Origin: Lachnospiraceae bacterium
GTDB lineage: Bacteria > Bacillota > Clostridia > Lachnospirales > Lachnospiraceae
Length of the DNA stretch: 46,685 nucleotides
Assembly (NCBI GenBank): GCA_022510625.1
Contig: JAFLTD010000007.1
Span: 1 to 46,685, forward strand
Reading direction: 5' to 3'
Positions within the stretch are counted from its first letter, which is position 1; every line of letters starts with the position of its first letter. The position numbers and the translations under genes were made by a program. A model generated the notes under the pieces. The model made no database searches, was not told the DNA's origin, and saw only the letters and a list, made by a program, of their open reading frames with translations. Shown here piece by piece: positions 1 to 7,084 of this stretch.

Positions 1-421
1 TCAGGATACAGTCTTGGTTTTTCGCCTCCAGAAGATCAAGGAGCTTGTCGGCACGTTTTTTTGCCTGAGCCTTGGTTTCCGGCTGGCGGCTGTTCCCGAA
101 GAAACGTTGTACAGAAGCCATGAGCTGCCAGCGCCAAAGCGGCAGCTTTTTTGCTGTATCTTTATATGCGCGAACCGGCACCTCGTTAAGTAGAGGTTCT
201 TCTGTAATCTTGGCATCGGTAAAGAGCAGCTCTGCCGTTCGGACGGCGTTTTTGGTGGGGCTGACATAGACAGGACGGTCGTGGGCACTGATTCGTTCCA
301 CTTGTGCCGCCTCGATGTCACAATCTGCCGCATGTCGATATGTCTCTTCAAGTTCGTATGAAGTATATTGTTTTTCCCAAGTCACAGCAGCTTTTCCGCC
401 GGCGATCAGTAATACTTTCAT
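1..421 (-). CDS. Histidine-phosphatase-like protein, C-terminus cut by window edge
   Basis: The frame begins at the ATG at 421 (preceded by AAGGGAGA) and stays open to the edge, giving about 140 residues. Residues around 50-65 (VYVSPTKNAVRTAELLF) match the second conserved block of the phosphoglycerate-mutase/histidine phosphatase superfamily, and the later stretch with LPLWRWQ and a run ending NQDCIL resembles the segment before the second catalytic His, which would lie beyond the edge. The N-terminus reads MKVLLIAGGKAAVTWEK, so the usual RHG catalytic motif is replaced by AGG. This may be a catalytically altered or non-enzymatic branch. A promoter lies at 455-483. The family is fairly clear; the function is not. 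Confidence 0.65.
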   Translation of the reverse strand, partial: MKVLLIAGGKAAVTWEKQYTSYELEETYRHAADCDIEAAQVERISAHDRPVYVSPTKNAVRTAELLFTDAKITEEPLLNEVPVRAYKDTAKKLPLWRWQLMASVQRFFGNSRQPETKAQAKKRADKLLDLLEAKNQDCIL

Positions 422-454
422 GCGCTGTCTCCCTTGCCTTATTGTCATATAGAG

Positions 455-483
455 ATTATATATGAGCAGATATCCTTTTGCAA
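455..483 (-). promoter_or_regulatory. Promoter for the histidine-phosphatase-like gene
   Basis: Read on the minus strand, TTGCAA (483-478) is followed after 17 nt by a perfect TATAAT (460-455). The start codon at 421 is about 30 nt downstream of the expected transcript start. Confidence 0.6.
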
Positions 484-503
484 ACCAGAGGCAACATTTT
501 TCG

Positions 504-532
504 TATCTTTTAGCTTTACAATGTGATAAAAT
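504..532 (+). promoter_or_regulatory. Putative extended -10 promoter of the ABC exporter operon
   Basis: TAAAAT at 527-532 is preceded by TGA at 524-526, an extended -10 (TGnTAAAAT). The -35 region (TATCTT) is poor. It lies about 45 nt before the ATG at 578 and is divergent from the promoter at 455-483. Confidence 0.4.
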
Positions 533-577
533 ATTTCAAATGGAGTAGTGTTTTAAGAGAAAGGCACGGTTACAACA

Positions 578-1456
578 ATGAGCAACTACGATAACGCGAT
601 TGAAATATCAAATCTACGTAAGTGTTACGATGGTTTTACTTTGGACGATATCAGCTTCAATGTTCCCAAGGGCAGTATCATGGGATTCATCGGACAGAAC
701 GGAGCGGGTAAGAGCACGACCATCAGGGCGATTCTGAATATCACGAATACGGACGGCGGCTCGATCAGGCTGCTTGGTATGGACCATATCCGGGATGAGG
801 CACAGATCAAAGAGCAGATTGCGGCAGTGTTTGATGAGTGTCCTTTTCACGACGCTTTCAAAGCTAAGCAGATCAACATCCTGTTCCGGGGATTATATCA
901 AAACTGGGACGAGCAGAAGTTTTATGGGTATCTGGACCGTTTTCAGCTGCCCCGCAATAAGAAGCTCGGTGCTTTTTCCAAGGGAATGAAGATGAAAATG
1001 CAGATTGCGGCAGCCTTATCCCACGGCGCTAAGCTTTTAGTGATGGATGAGCCCACGACGGGACTTGATCCAGTGGTGAGAAATGAGATTCTAGATATTT
1101 TCCGTGAATACTTGAGTGATGAGGATAACAGTATTTTGCTTTCTTCCCATATCACCAGCGACCTTGACAAGATTGCGGATTGTGTGACTTTTATCGACAG
1201 GGGCAAGTTGCTGCTTACCGGATACAAAGACGATATTCTGGAGAGCCACGGACTGATGAAATGTTCCAAGGAGGATTATAGTAAGATCGATCCGGCGGAC
1301 ATCGTCAGCGCACGCATCAACGAGTACAGTGTAGATATCATGGTTTCTGACCGGGACAAAATGAGCAGGAAATATTCGGGCATTCTGATCGAGAAGACGA
1401 ACCTGGAAGAAATCATGCTTTTCTATGTGAACCGTGAGAAGAAAGAATGGATATGA
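578..1456 (+). CDS. ABC transporter ATP-binding protein (YtrB/BcrA type)
   Basis: This 292-residue nucleotide-binding subunit of an ABC-2 exporter has Walker A GQNGAGKST at residues 39-47 and Walker B LLVMDEPTTGLDP. The signature is FSKGMKMK in place of LSGGQ, as in the YtrB/BcrA group. The C-terminal 80 residues form the accessory tail common in exporters. Two permease genes follow after 39 nt and a protease gene after that, so it probably energises a membrane exporter for a lipid, peptide or antibiotic. The substrate cannot be read from sequence. No GntR-type YtrA regulator, the usual partner of YtrB-like systems, precedes it here. The ribosome site is weak (GAGAAAGG, about 16 nt upstream). 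Confidence 0.9.
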   Translation: MSNYDNAIEISNLRKCYDGFTLDDISFNVPKGSIMGFIGQNGAGKSTTIRAILNITNTDGGSIRLLGMDHIRDEAQIKEQIAAVFDECPFHDAFKAKQINILFRGLYQNWDEQKFYGYLDRFQLPRNKKLGAFSKGMKMKMQIAAALSHGAKLLVMDEPTTGLDPVVRNEILDIFREYLSDEDNSILLSSHITSDLDKIADCVTFIDRGKLLLTGYKDDILESHGLMKCSKEDYSKIDPADIVSARINEYSVDIMVSDRDKMSRKYSGILIEKTNLEEIMLFYVNREKKEWI

Positions 1457-1495
1457 CAGCATAAGAACATTCGCGATGAGCAGGGAGAAGTTGTA

Positions 1496-2227
1496 ATGAG
1501 AACGGCAGCAGTAAAAAGTCTGGTATACAAAGAATTCTATATGGCCAGGAAACCGCTTATGATTGAGATGCTCAATTTTCTTATTTTTGCCTTGATGGGC
1601 GTTCTGGCAGAGACAAGTTTTCGAAGCGGTAATCTCGCATTACTGTCAGATGTGATTAAAGATGATCTCAAAGAAATGGTCGATTTAAATGCCATTCTTT
1701 TTCCTGTTCTTATGGTGTGCCTTATCGCATTGTCTATTGCTGATTCATCGTTAAAAGATGAGGTGACCGCATGGAAAAGATTTTGCCATGCGATACCGGC
1801 AAGCCACATTGATTTTGCGGTGTCGAAGTATGTGACATTTCTGATTACCGTACTGGCGGAGAGCGCATTTTCCTTTATTTACACGGCATTGATCTGCAGC
1901 ATTATAGGTGTCCCATTCTCAGCGGTATATGCCGCCTATATACTGGCTGTTGTTGTGCTCACAACGCTTATGGCTGTTTTAAATCATGTGGGTATTTTGC
2001 TTTTTCATACGAAAGATAAAGCGGGTATTTTTATGGCTGTCGTGCTTTTTGGTATTATCCTGATACCGGTGCTGATCGGGATGAATTTTCATGATGCGGA
2101 TTCCACGAGAGAAGTTGTGCGTAAAAGCCTGATATTTTTATTGCCTTGGATGCCTGTCATGACAGCGGTTATCCTGGCTGTCGGCTGTGCGGTCAGCGCT
2201 GTGCTGTTGAGAAGGAGGGAAGCGTAG
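1496..2227 (+). CDS. ABC-2 type permease, first subunit
   Basis: This 243-residue hydrophobic protein has about six membrane segments. It starts with MRTAAVKSLVYKEFYMARKPL; the cytoplasmic LVYKEFY amphipathic start is typical of ABC-2 permeases in YtrC/D-like operons. It lies 39 nt after the ATPase, and its stop (TAG, 2225-2227) overlaps the GTG start of the next gene by one base. The first residues resemble those of the next subunit (LLYKEFFLLRSG), which suggests an old duplication and a heterodimeric channel. It presumably works with the ATPase at 578-1456. The exported substrate is unknown. Confidence 0.8.
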   Translation: MRTAAVKSLVYKEFYMARKPLMIEMLNFLIFALMGVLAETSFRSGNLALLSDVIKDDLKEMVDLNAILFPVLMVCLIALSIADSSLKDEVTAWKRFCHAIPASHIDFAVSKYVTFLITVLAESAFSFIYTALICSIIGVPFSAVYAAYILAVVVLTTLMAVLNHVGILLFHTKDKAGIFMAVVLFGIILIPVLIGMNFHDADSTREVVRKSLIFLLPWMPVMTAVILAVGCAVSAVLLRRREA

Positions 2228-2928
2228 TGAAGGGACTGTTATATAAAGAGTTTTTCCTTCTTAGGAGTGGGCTTATTTTTGTGGTTGTGTTTCAGACGAT
2301 TCTTTCGGGAGTCTGTATATCGTTTCCGCTCATCGGATTTGAAACGAGGATGATCATTTTTTTGACATCAATCTGCTACTATATGTCTTTTCTCATACTT
2401 GCTCTTGTCAATCAGGAGTTGTTTACGCATGACGAGAGCCGCCTGTGGAGCCTCTTTGTTTCGTCCACGCCGCAGGCGGCAAGGGGACAGGTTGCATGCA
2501 AATATTATATAATTCTGATTGAAAATCTTGTTCTGCTTTTCTTCTGCTATCTGGCGGATGTAATTGTGCTCTGTGTGGCTGATGATGCTACGATTTCGAC
2601 AATTATAGTTGGAATGTTTATTTGTTGCTTCAGAATTCTGATCTATGCGATAGAGATTCCTTTCATGATCCGATTTGGGTCCAATATGGGAGTGGCTGTC
2701 AAAAGCGTATTAATTGCGCTTTTGGCACTAATCCTGTTATGTTATGGGCTGTTTGGCGACATCTCATTTCTTTTCGGGGACGACCCGATTGCCGCTGTTT
2801 ATGAATATGTCACAAGCGGAAAAGTCATATGGATTGTGGCGCTGATTCCGTATGCGGCAGCAGGAGCATACTATCTGTCTTATTGCATCTCTGTTAAGTT
2901 GTATAAGGAGGCGGATTACAGTGAATAA
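2227..2928 (+). CDS. ABC-2 type permease, second subunit
   Basis: The GTG at 2227 is taken as the start because GAAGGAGGG lies just upstream and the first residues (VKGLLYKEFFLLRSG) align with the start of the preceding permease. An upstream ATG at 2146 would lie inside the first permease gene. The product has 233 residues and about six hydrophobic segments. It overlaps its upstream neighbour by one base (TAGTG) and its downstream neighbour by eight bases, so translation of the three genes is likely coupled. Together with 1496-2227 it should form the membrane part of the exporter. Confidence 0.75.
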   Translation: MKGLLYKEFFLLRSGLIFVVVFQTILSGVCISFPLIGFETRMIIFLTSICYYMSFLILALVNQELFTHDESRLWSLFVSSTPQAARGQVACKYYIILIENLVLLFFCYLADVIVLCVADDATISTIIVGMFICCFRILIYAIEIPFMIRFGSNMGVAVKSVLIALLALILLCYGLFGDISFLFGDDPIAAVYEYVTSGKVIWIVALIPYAAAGAYYLSYCISVKLYKEADYSE

Positions 2929-3805
2929 GAAATTGACGATCAAACGTATTATCATATTCTGCGTAATAGCCTTTGTACCCTTTTGGATTATTGTGCCCGT
3001 TCTCAATTCCGTATACGGTGGGATGCTTTATACCGTGGAAGAGGCTGCTGCGGTGATTTATGCCCTGGGCGCGCTGGGTATGTTTATACCTGCTATAGCG
3101 AATGTGATCACACGTCTTGTCACTAAAGAAGGATTCGGGAATTCTTATCTCGCTTTGAATATAAAGGGAAATGCCGGATACTATGTGGCGGCTGTCATTG
3201 TAAAACCGATTGAGGCGTTTCTGGAAATGTTTCTTTTCTGTAAAGTTTTTTTGCCGGAGTATTCGTTTCGGGAGCTGTTTCTGGGTAAGGATATCAGCCC
3301 GGTAATCGCGGTTGTGTTCCTCCAGCTGGCGATGTCCATTATTCTGTTTTTCTCCGCATTCGGGGAAGAGTGGGGATGGAGAGGATATCTGGGACCTAAG
3401 CTTAAGGAACTGATCGGTACGCCCGCATCTGTCATCGCAGGCGGTGTCATATGGGGGCTCTGGCATGCGCCGCTCACGATTGCGGGACACAATTTCGGAA
3501 TTGATTATCCCCTCTATCCGTGGGCAGGAATCGGACTGATGTGCGTAATGTGTATCATGATGAATGCGTTTCTGACGCTTATTACGGAGCGAACGCAATC
3601 CATTTATCCGGCCTCATTCTGTCACATGATCAACAATAATCTGCAGGCGGAAATGCTGATTGCGGTATTTGTGAGCGAAGCCGGGCAGAAAGCCCTCGAA
3701 GCCAATCCAAATTATACAAGCATATCCGCATTTTTGCTCTGTCTGCCTTTTATGGCGGTGATAGGGATTGGGAGTTTTATCTGTTTGAACAATCATTCGC
3801 AATGA
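2921..3805 (+). CDS. CPBP-family intramembrane glutamic endopeptidase
   Basis: The start is the GTG at 2921, which overlaps the previous stop by eight bases and follows AAGGAGG at 2905. The 294-residue multi-spanning protein carries the CPBP (CAAX protease and bacteriocin-processing) motifs: E149-E150-xxx-R154 (GEEWGWRGYL), then GLWHAPL with the second-motif His, and HMINNN near the C-terminus with the last His/Asn pair. CPBP proteases cleave within membranes or confer self-immunity in peptide systems. Its place at the end of an ABC-2 exporter operon suggests it processes or protects against the exported molecule. A second ABC/CPBP pairing, as a fusion, occurs at 42204-44285. Confidence 0.85.
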   Translation: MNKKLTIKRIIIFCVIAFVPFWIIVPVLNSVYGGMLYTVEEAAAVIYALGALGMFIPAIANVITRLVTKEGFGNSYLALNIKGNAGYYVAAVIVKPIEAFLEMFLFCKVFLPEYSFRELFLGKDISPVIAVVFLQLAMSIILFFSAFGEEWGWRGYLGPKLKELIGTPASVIAGGVIWGLWHAPLTIAGHNFGIDYPLYPWAGIGLMCVMCIMMNAFLTLITERTQSIYPASFCHMINNNLQAEMLIAVFVSEAGQKALEANPNYTSISAFLLCLPFMAVIGIGSFICLNNHSQ

Positions 3806-3860
3806 TTTATAATGAAAAAGTAAACGCTATTGGACAGAAGTAAAATGCGGAGAGTAATTT

Positions 3861-4811
3861 ATGAGCGATAAAAGAAAAAAACGTATCTTCGACATCATAC
3901 AGATCGGACAGAAGGATGATTTTATCAGTCGTGCCTTCGACTTCTTTATTGTGATCGCCATTGTTCTCAACATAGCGGTATTGTTTCTGGAGACTTTTGA
4001 TGCAATGGCGGAGTATTCGCACCTGTTGCGGTCCATAGAGTTGATTACGATAGTTATATTTTTGATTGAGTATGTGCTGCGCATCTGGACATCGGAGTAT
4101 CTTTACCCTGACAAAAGTAAAAGCAAAGCGGTATTGAAGTTTCTTGTATCCTTCGACGGCATCGTTGATCTGTGTACGATTCTGCCCTTTTTCTTTCTGT
4201 CAGGATTTGTTGCGCTCAGGATGCTGCGGGTAGTCAGAATACTGCATCTGTTCCGCATCAACGCCTATTATGATTCCATCAACGTCATCGCTTCCGTTTT
4301 AAATGAAAAGAAAAACCAGCTCATCTCGTCCATTTTCATTATTCTTGTACTGATGATGGCGGCATCGCTGTGCATGTACAGCGCGGAGCATGAGGTGCAG
4401 CCGGAGGTGTTCAACAACGCCTTTTCGGGAATCTGGTGGAGTACGTCTACGATACTTACCGTCGGATATGGTGATATTTATCCAATTACCATATTGGGGC
4501 GGATCATGGCGATTATCATATCTTTTCTCGGTGTGGGCGCGGTAGCAATCCCGACCGGTATTATCTCCGCAGGTTTTGTGGAAAGGTACACGTTGATACA
4601 GAATCAGAGCAAGCCAAGAGCAAACACAAGGGGGACTGTCAGCGTTACCGTTGATGAGGAGAGTCCTTTTGTGGGATGGACGGTCAAAGCAGCGGAGGAC
4701 AAGTACCGGATTGATATTCTTGTATTTATCCGCGATGGTGCGGTAATCGTGCCTGTGGATTCTACGGAGATTTTAGTCGGTGATGTGCTCGTTTATCAGG
4801 CGCTGGGGTAA
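3861..4811 (+). CDS. Voltage-gated-type potassium channel with C-terminal RCK-like domain
   Basis: This 316-residue ion channel has six membrane segments. The fourth contains regularly spaced arginines (LRMLRVVRILHLFRI), like a voltage sensor, and the pore loop carries the K+ filter TVGYGD at residues 200-205. After the last helix (about residue 235) comes a soluble tail with SPFVGWTV and VPVDSTEILVGDVLVY, resembling a TrkA-C (RCK-C) regulatory domain. A GGAGAG site precedes the ATG. It follows the exporter operon by 55 nt, with a TATAAT in the gap, so it may have its own promoter. Trk K+ uptake genes occur separately at 20767-23700. Confidence 0.9.
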   Translation: MSDKRKKRIFDIIQIGQKDDFISRAFDFFIVIAIVLNIAVLFLETFDAMAEYSHLLRSIELITIVIFLIEYVLRIWTSEYLYPDKSKSKAVLKFLVSFDGIVDLCTILPFFFLSGFVALRMLRVVRILHLFRINAYYDSINVIASVLNEKKNQLISSIFIILVLMMAASLCMYSAEHEVQPEVFNNAFSGIWWSTSTILTVGYGDIYPITILGRIMAIIISFLGVGAVAIPTGIISAGFVERYTLIQNQSKPRANTRGTVSVTVDEESPFVGWTVKAAEDKYRIDILVFIRDGAVIVPVDSTEILVGDVLVYQALG

Positions 4812-4888
4812 GAGCGTCCTGTAGTAAATTGCTAAATTGTGGGTAAAATGAAAAAATAAGTATTTTTACTTTGAGTCATTGCAACTGT

Positions 4889-4953
4889 TTGAAAATACTG
4901 GGATATGTGCACATATAATATTGTAAAGCAAATATATAACATCTGCTTTACAA
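4889..4953 (+). promoter_or_regulatory. Toxin-antitoxin promoter with palindromic operator
   Basis: TATAAT at 4914-4919, with a weak TTGAAA 19 nt upstream (4889-4894), is followed by a perfect 10-bp inverted repeat, TTGTAAAGCA (4921-4930) and TGCTTTACAA (4944-4953), with a 13-nt spacer. A further GTAAAG half-site sits at 4974-4979. The repeat covers the expected transcript start, as in autorepressed type II toxin-antitoxin operons. The binding protein is inferred. Confidence 0.6.
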
Positions 4954-4999
4954 AATGCTGATTGCATGATATGGTAAAGTTACAAAAGGAGTGATGATT

Positions 5000-5260
5000 A
5001 TGGCACAGGCAATGGTTAATTTTCGTATGGATGAGGAATTGAAGAAAAGCATGGAAGAGACATGCAAGGATTTAGGGTTAAGCATGACGACTGCGTTTAC
5101 TATATTTGCTAAAAAAGTAATAAGAGAAAAAAGGATTCCGTTTGAAGTATCGGTTGATCCTTTCTATTCTGAAAGTAACATGGCATATCTAAAGAAAGTA
5201 ATTAGTGATATTGAATCTGGAAAAACTGTTCTTACAGAGCATGAATTAATTGAGGATTAA
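5000..5260 (+). CDS. RelB/DinJ-family antitoxin
   Basis: This 86-residue protein has the RelB/DinJ ribbon-helix-helix pattern near its start (MVNFRMDEELKKSMEETC then LGLSMTTAFTIFAKKV) and an acidic C-terminal tail for toxin binding. I chose the ATG at 5000 because it lies about 8 nt from AAAGGAG; GTG 4991 and ATG 4994 overlap or abut that site. The toxin gene begins 3 nt after its stop. It should neutralise the YoeB nuclease and, with it, repress the operon through the inverted repeat at 4921-4953. YoeB classically pairs with YefM/Phd antitoxins, so a RelB/DinJ partner is a mixed pairing. The pair looks more AT-rich than its neighbours. Confidence 0.85.
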   Translation: MAQAMVNFRMDEELKKSMEETCKDLGLSMTTAFTIFAKKVIREKRIPFEVSVDPFYSESNMAYLKKVISDIESGKTVLTEHELIED

Positions 5261-5263
5261 TGT

Positions 5264-5524
5264 ATGAAGATACTTTGGGATGAACGGGCTTGGGAAGAGT
5301 ACCTTGAGTGGCAGACACAGGATAAGAAAACCCTAAAAAGAGTAAATATGCTCATTAAAGATATACAAAGGGATTGCTATGAGGGGCTCGGAAAACCGGA
5401 GCCCCTCAAAAATAATTTGAGTGGTTGGTGGAGCAGACGGATTGATGAAGCCAATCGTATTGTTTATAAGGAAAAAGATGGAGCAGTTATCATAGCATCA
5501 TGCAAAGGACATTATGAAGATTGA
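5264..5524 (+). CDS. yoeB: Txe/YoeB-family mRNA endoribonuclease toxin
   Basis: At 86 residues it has the length and pattern of YoeB throughout: KILWDERAWEEYLEW at the start, GKPEPLKNNLSGWWSRRI in the middle, and GHYED at the end. The catalytic positions known from E. coli YoeB are present at the same numbers: E46, R65, H83 and Y84. YoeB binds the ribosomal A site and cuts mRNA during translation initiation or elongation. It follows its antitoxin by 3 nt. Its last 13 bases overlap the convergent 3' end of the MerR gene (5512-6387), so mutations there would affect both. It appears intact and active. Confidence 0.93.
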   Translation: MKILWDERAWEEYLEWQTQDKKTLKRVNMLIKDIQRDCYEGLGKPEPLKNNLSGWWSRRIDEANRIVYKEKDGAVIIASCKGHYED

Positions 5525-6387
5525 CTAAAATGAGTCTTCACATAGCACTCAAACGCCTTCACGATATATTCCGAAGCGCCCGCACCGTACTTTGTGTCGG
5601 TGATATTCTTTACGAATTCGCTGGAATAAGCATGAGCGGTCGCATTCCAGAATTCCTCCCCTAAGGGCGCGGTTGCGAGTTCCTGTGTAAAAGCTACGAT
5701 TTCACCGACGATGTCCTGTATCTCTTCAGAAGAGCAGTCTTTTGACAGATCGGCGGTCAGCTTAGCGTACAGATCATGACTTTGCTGTCCGGCTTTTATG
5801 GCATCGTCAGACAGTAGTTTGTCCATCTTTTCGGAGAAGTGTTCCAGATTATCCTTCATAGCCTCCGTATACTTTTCCACGCTTCCGTAGTGCTTGATGG
5901 CAAGTTTTGCAACTTCGGGTTCATCATCCTTGATCTTCCGGATAAAAAGATCAAAATTTCCCACACTTCCCCAATGCCGTACAACATCATCCACATTACT
6001 GGTTTTGAAATCCTCCAGTACCTCAATATACTCGGTCAGATCAAATTCTTTAAAACTCATACATTGTTCTCCTTTCTCTAAACGCTCAAGGAGCTGTATC
6101 AGCCTGTCAGTCCGATTGCGCTTCAGCAAAAGCAATTCCTTCTGCTTTTTGAACGCGGCAATTCTGTCGAAATCAGGTCTTTGCAATATTTCCTTGATTT
6201 CCATTAACTTGAATCCCAGTTCTTTGAAGAAAAGAATCTGCTGCAGTTCCTGCAAGGCATCATCATTGTACAGACGATAACCGGAATCGGTGATCTCGCT
6301 CGGTTTTAAAAGACCGATCTCATCATAATACTGTAAAGTGCGCGTGCTGATGCCTGTGAGTTTTGCGACTTGGCTTATGGTTCTCAT
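5512..6387 (-). CDS. MerR-family activator with TipAS-like effector domain
   Basis: The 291 residues comprise an N-terminal MerR winged helix-turn-helix (about 1-70: RTISQVAKLTGISTRTLQYYDEIGLL), a dimerising coiled coil (75-110) and a C-terminal helical region (about 145-290; HYGSVEKYTEAMKDN) resembling the TipAS antibiotic-recognition domain. Such proteins (TipA, Mta, SkgA group) bind hydrophobic drugs or peptides and activate promoters with overlong spacers. AAGGAG precedes the ATG. The gene's own promoter at 6467-6497 has the 19-nt spacer and dyad of MerR targets, implying autoregulation. It converges on and overlaps yoeB by 13 nt. The Nudix gene is divergent. Confidence 0.9.
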   Translation of the reverse strand: MRTISQVAKLTGISTRTLQYYDEIGLLKPSEITDSGYRLYNDDALQELQQILFFKELGFKLMEIKEILQRPDFDRIAAFKKQKELLLLKRNRTDRLIQLLERLEKGEQCMSFKEFDLTEYIEVLEDFKTSNVDDVVRHWGSVGNFDLFIRKIKDDEPEVAKLAIKHYGSVEKYTEAMKDNLEHFSEKMDKLLSDDAIKAGQQSHDLYAKLTADLSKDCSSEEIQDIVGEIVAFTQELATAPLGEEFWNATAHAYSSEFVKNITDTKYGAGASEYIVKAFECYVKTHFSQSS

Positions 6388-6466
6388 TTCTTTAAGCTCC
6401 TTGAATCATGATAGAAAACAATTAATAGAATTTGTCGGCCGACGTTCCAACTGTTTTCTTGAGTTA

Positions 6467-6497
6467 AGCATATATTATCACGTTACGTGAGAGTCAA
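6467..6497 (-). promoter_or_regulatory. MerR-type promoter with 19-nt spacer and dyad
   Basis: On the minus strand TTGACT (6497-6492) and TATGCT (6472-6467) are separated by 19 nt. The spacer contains TCACGT-A-ACGTGA (6478-6490), a centred dyad. This is the classic arrangement for MerR-family activation, and it reads toward the merR-like gene at 5512-6387. Confidence 0.75.
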
Positions 6498-6605
6498 TAA
6501 GTTTTAGCAAAAAATTTATGAAATTCTTTTGGGTATTCAATCTTTATTTTTCTTCCGTATGATATTAGAATAAAAAGTGTACACATACGAGAAAGGAACG
6601 AACCT

Positions 6606-7016
6606 ATGCAGGACACAAGAAAACACGTTCATGTTGCGGCGGCAATCATCATGGATGACGGCAAAATATTCGCCACCCAGAGAGCACACGGAGAATTTAA
6701 GGACGGATGGGAATTTCCGGGCGGCAAGATCGAACCGGGAGAGACACCCAAGCAAGCGGCAAAGCGTGAAGTCATGGAGGAACTCGACACGGAAATTGAA
6801 GTGGGAGAGCTGTTCGATACGGTAGAATACGATTATCCCGATTTTCACCTTACCATGCACTGTTTCTTGTGTACCGTCAAATCGGGCGATTTAGTGTTAA
6901 AGGAACATCAAGCCGCCAGGTGGCTGACAAGAGAGACATTGGACAGTGTGGAATGGCTTCCGGCGGACATTGATTTGATAGAGAAGTTGAAGACGGACTT
7001 TTATAAATGGCAATAA
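6606..7016 (+). CDS. Nudix hydrolase, MutT/NudG-like
   Basis: This 136-residue single-domain protein has the Nudix box at residues 40-61 (G40, E46, R54, E55, E58, E59), preceded by the WEFPGGKIEPGE block of MutT-like (deoxy)nucleoside triphosphate pyrophosphohydrolases. It probably cleaves oxidised or non-canonical nucleotides such as 8-oxo-dGTP to the monophosphate; the exact substrate is uncertain. The Gly that usually follows the REUxEE core is Asp (D61). The segment HQAARWLTRETLDSVEWLPADIDLI matches the C-terminus of NudG/MutT-type enzymes. GAAAGGA precedes the ATG. It is divergent from the MerR gene and ends 68 nt before the MarR operon. Confidence 0.88.
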   Translation: MQDTRKHVHVAAAIIMDDGKIFATQRAHGEFKDGWEFPGGKIEPGETPKQAAKREVMEELDTEIEVGELFDTVEYDYPDFHLTMHCFLCTVKSGDLVLKEHQAARWLTRETLDSVEWLPADIDLIEKLKTDFYKWQ

Positions 7017-7037
7017 AAAATTACGCAAAATAGTGCC

Positions 7038-7066
7038 TTGACACAAATAGTACTATATAGTACTAT
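7038..7066 (+). promoter_or_regulatory. Consensus promoter with embedded 20-bp palindrome (MarR operator)
   Basis: A perfect TTGACA (7038-7043) lies 17 nt before TACTAT (7061-7066). The whole spacer and -10 are covered by the perfect palindrome ATAGTACTATATAGTACTAT (7047-7066). The ribosome site (TAGGAGGT) and the marR-like ATG at 7085 follow at once, so a bound dimer would block the promoter fully. Confidence 0.8.
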
Positions 7067-7084
7067 CCTATATAGGAGGTAAAA

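Noticed and set aside
422-577. Search for a GntR (YtrA-like) regulator gene before the exporter operon
   Set aside because: The 156-nt gap holds only divergent promoters; no coding frame of suitable length exists there.
2146-2226. ATG at 2146 as the start of the second ABC-2 permease
   Set aside because: It lies inside the first permease gene. The GTG at 2227 has a strong GGAGGG site and gives an N-terminus matching the sister permease.
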